Assembly: GCA_035536235.1 (NCBI GenBank)
Contig: DATLOQ010000161.1
Location: 1-12,008 of the forward strand
DNA: 12,008 nucleotides
From: DATLNF01 sp035536235
Lineage (GTDB): Bacteria > Actinomycetota > Actinomycetes > BP-191
Reading direction: 5' to 3'
The notes beneath the pieces were generated by a model, which had not been told where the DNA came from, did not search any database, and was given only the letters and a program-made list of their open reading frames with translations. Each line of letters starts with the position of its first letter. Positions within the stretch are counted from its first letter, which is position 1. Made by a program: the position numbers and the translations under genes. Positions 11,814 through 12,008 of this stretch are shown one piece after another.

Positions 11814-12008
11814 CCCTCTGGGTCGACCTCCATGGCGGCGGTGGCCAGGATGGTGTCCTTGAGCTCGAGCAAGCGCGCGAGCACGCCGTTGACGAAGGCC
11901 GGCGACTGGTCGCCGGACAGACTGCGGCTGAGCTCGACGGCCTCGCTCAGCGCCACCGCATCAGGTACGTCGTCCGCCCACAGCAGCTCGTAGGCGCCGA
12001 GGCGCAGG
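11810..12008 (-). CDS. nusB: Transcription antitermination factor NusB, 5' part outside window
   Basis: The visible C-terminal 65 codons read LRLGAYELLWADDVPDAVAL at the right edge, then SEAVELSRSLSGDQSPAFVN, GVLARL and a tail ending DPEG. This is the conserved second half of NusB, which with NusE (S10) binds boxA RNA for rRNA antitermination. The N-terminal half lies beyond the right edge. The TAG stop (11812-11810) shares the bases CTAG with the TAG of bldD, so the two genes converge with a 4-base overlap. The neighbourhood (nusB next to bldD and pyrR) is the one I recall in Streptomyces. Confidence 0.93.
   Translation of the reverse strand, partial: LRLGAYELLWADDVPDAVALSEAVELSRSLSGDQSPAFVNGVLARLLELKDTILATAAMEVDPEG

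Overview
The window is very GC-rich, with codon third positions overwhelmingly G or C. It carries a textbook actinobacterial gene neighbourhood: nusB, bldD and a de novo pyrimidine (pyr) operon. BldD is an actinobacterial regulator, so the source is almost certainly a member of the Actinomycetes. The gene order nusB-bldD-pyrR-pyrB-pyrC-(PH-like)-carA-carB-pyrD-pyrF resembles the one I recall for Streptomyces. A class 1B pyrD/pyrK pair and two extra small genes suggest a different order, perhaps Propionibacteriales/Nocardioidaceae, but the exact lineage is a guess.

Layout. From right to left on the minus strand the operon reads pyrR, pyrB, pyrC, a PH-like-domain/carA fusion, a 132-codon unknown gene, a 99-codon His-rich one-TM unknown gene, carB, pyrK, pyrD and pyrF. 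pyrF is cut by the left edge just before its final phosphate-binding Arg. Eight of the nine gene junctions are overlaps: seven ATGA or GTGA overlaps of 4 bases, plus one TGATG overlap of 1 base at carB/pyrK. The ninth junction, between the 99-codon gene and carB, is a 2-base gap. The whole operon therefore looks like one translationally coupled transcript.

To the right, a divergent control region of about 340 bases separates pyrR from bldD (plus strand). The 3' end of nusB (minus strand) then converges on bldD, and their stop codons share CTAG. The control region holds a plausible promoter for each direction and a BldD-box-like site at the start of the bldD transcript. In the pyrR leader it holds a convincing PyrR-binding RNA hairpin whose lower stem contains the Shine-Dalgarno sequence of pyrR. 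This predicts PyrR-dependent translational repression.

How the genes work together. CarA/CarB make carbamoyl phosphate, PyrB condenses it with aspartate, and PyrC closes the ring. PyrD/PyrK oxidise dihydroorotate with NAD+. PyrF decarboxylates OMP to UMP, and UMP in turn acts on PyrR and CarB. The orotate phosphoribosyltransferase gene (pyrE) is not in the window.

Most of this is conserved housekeeping. The unusual parts are the apparent fusion of a shortened PH-like domain to CarA through a Gly/Pro linker with atypical codons, the two unrecognised genes between carA and carB, the PyrR RNA element with the start codon it implies, and an RQED variant of the BldD c-di-GMP motif.
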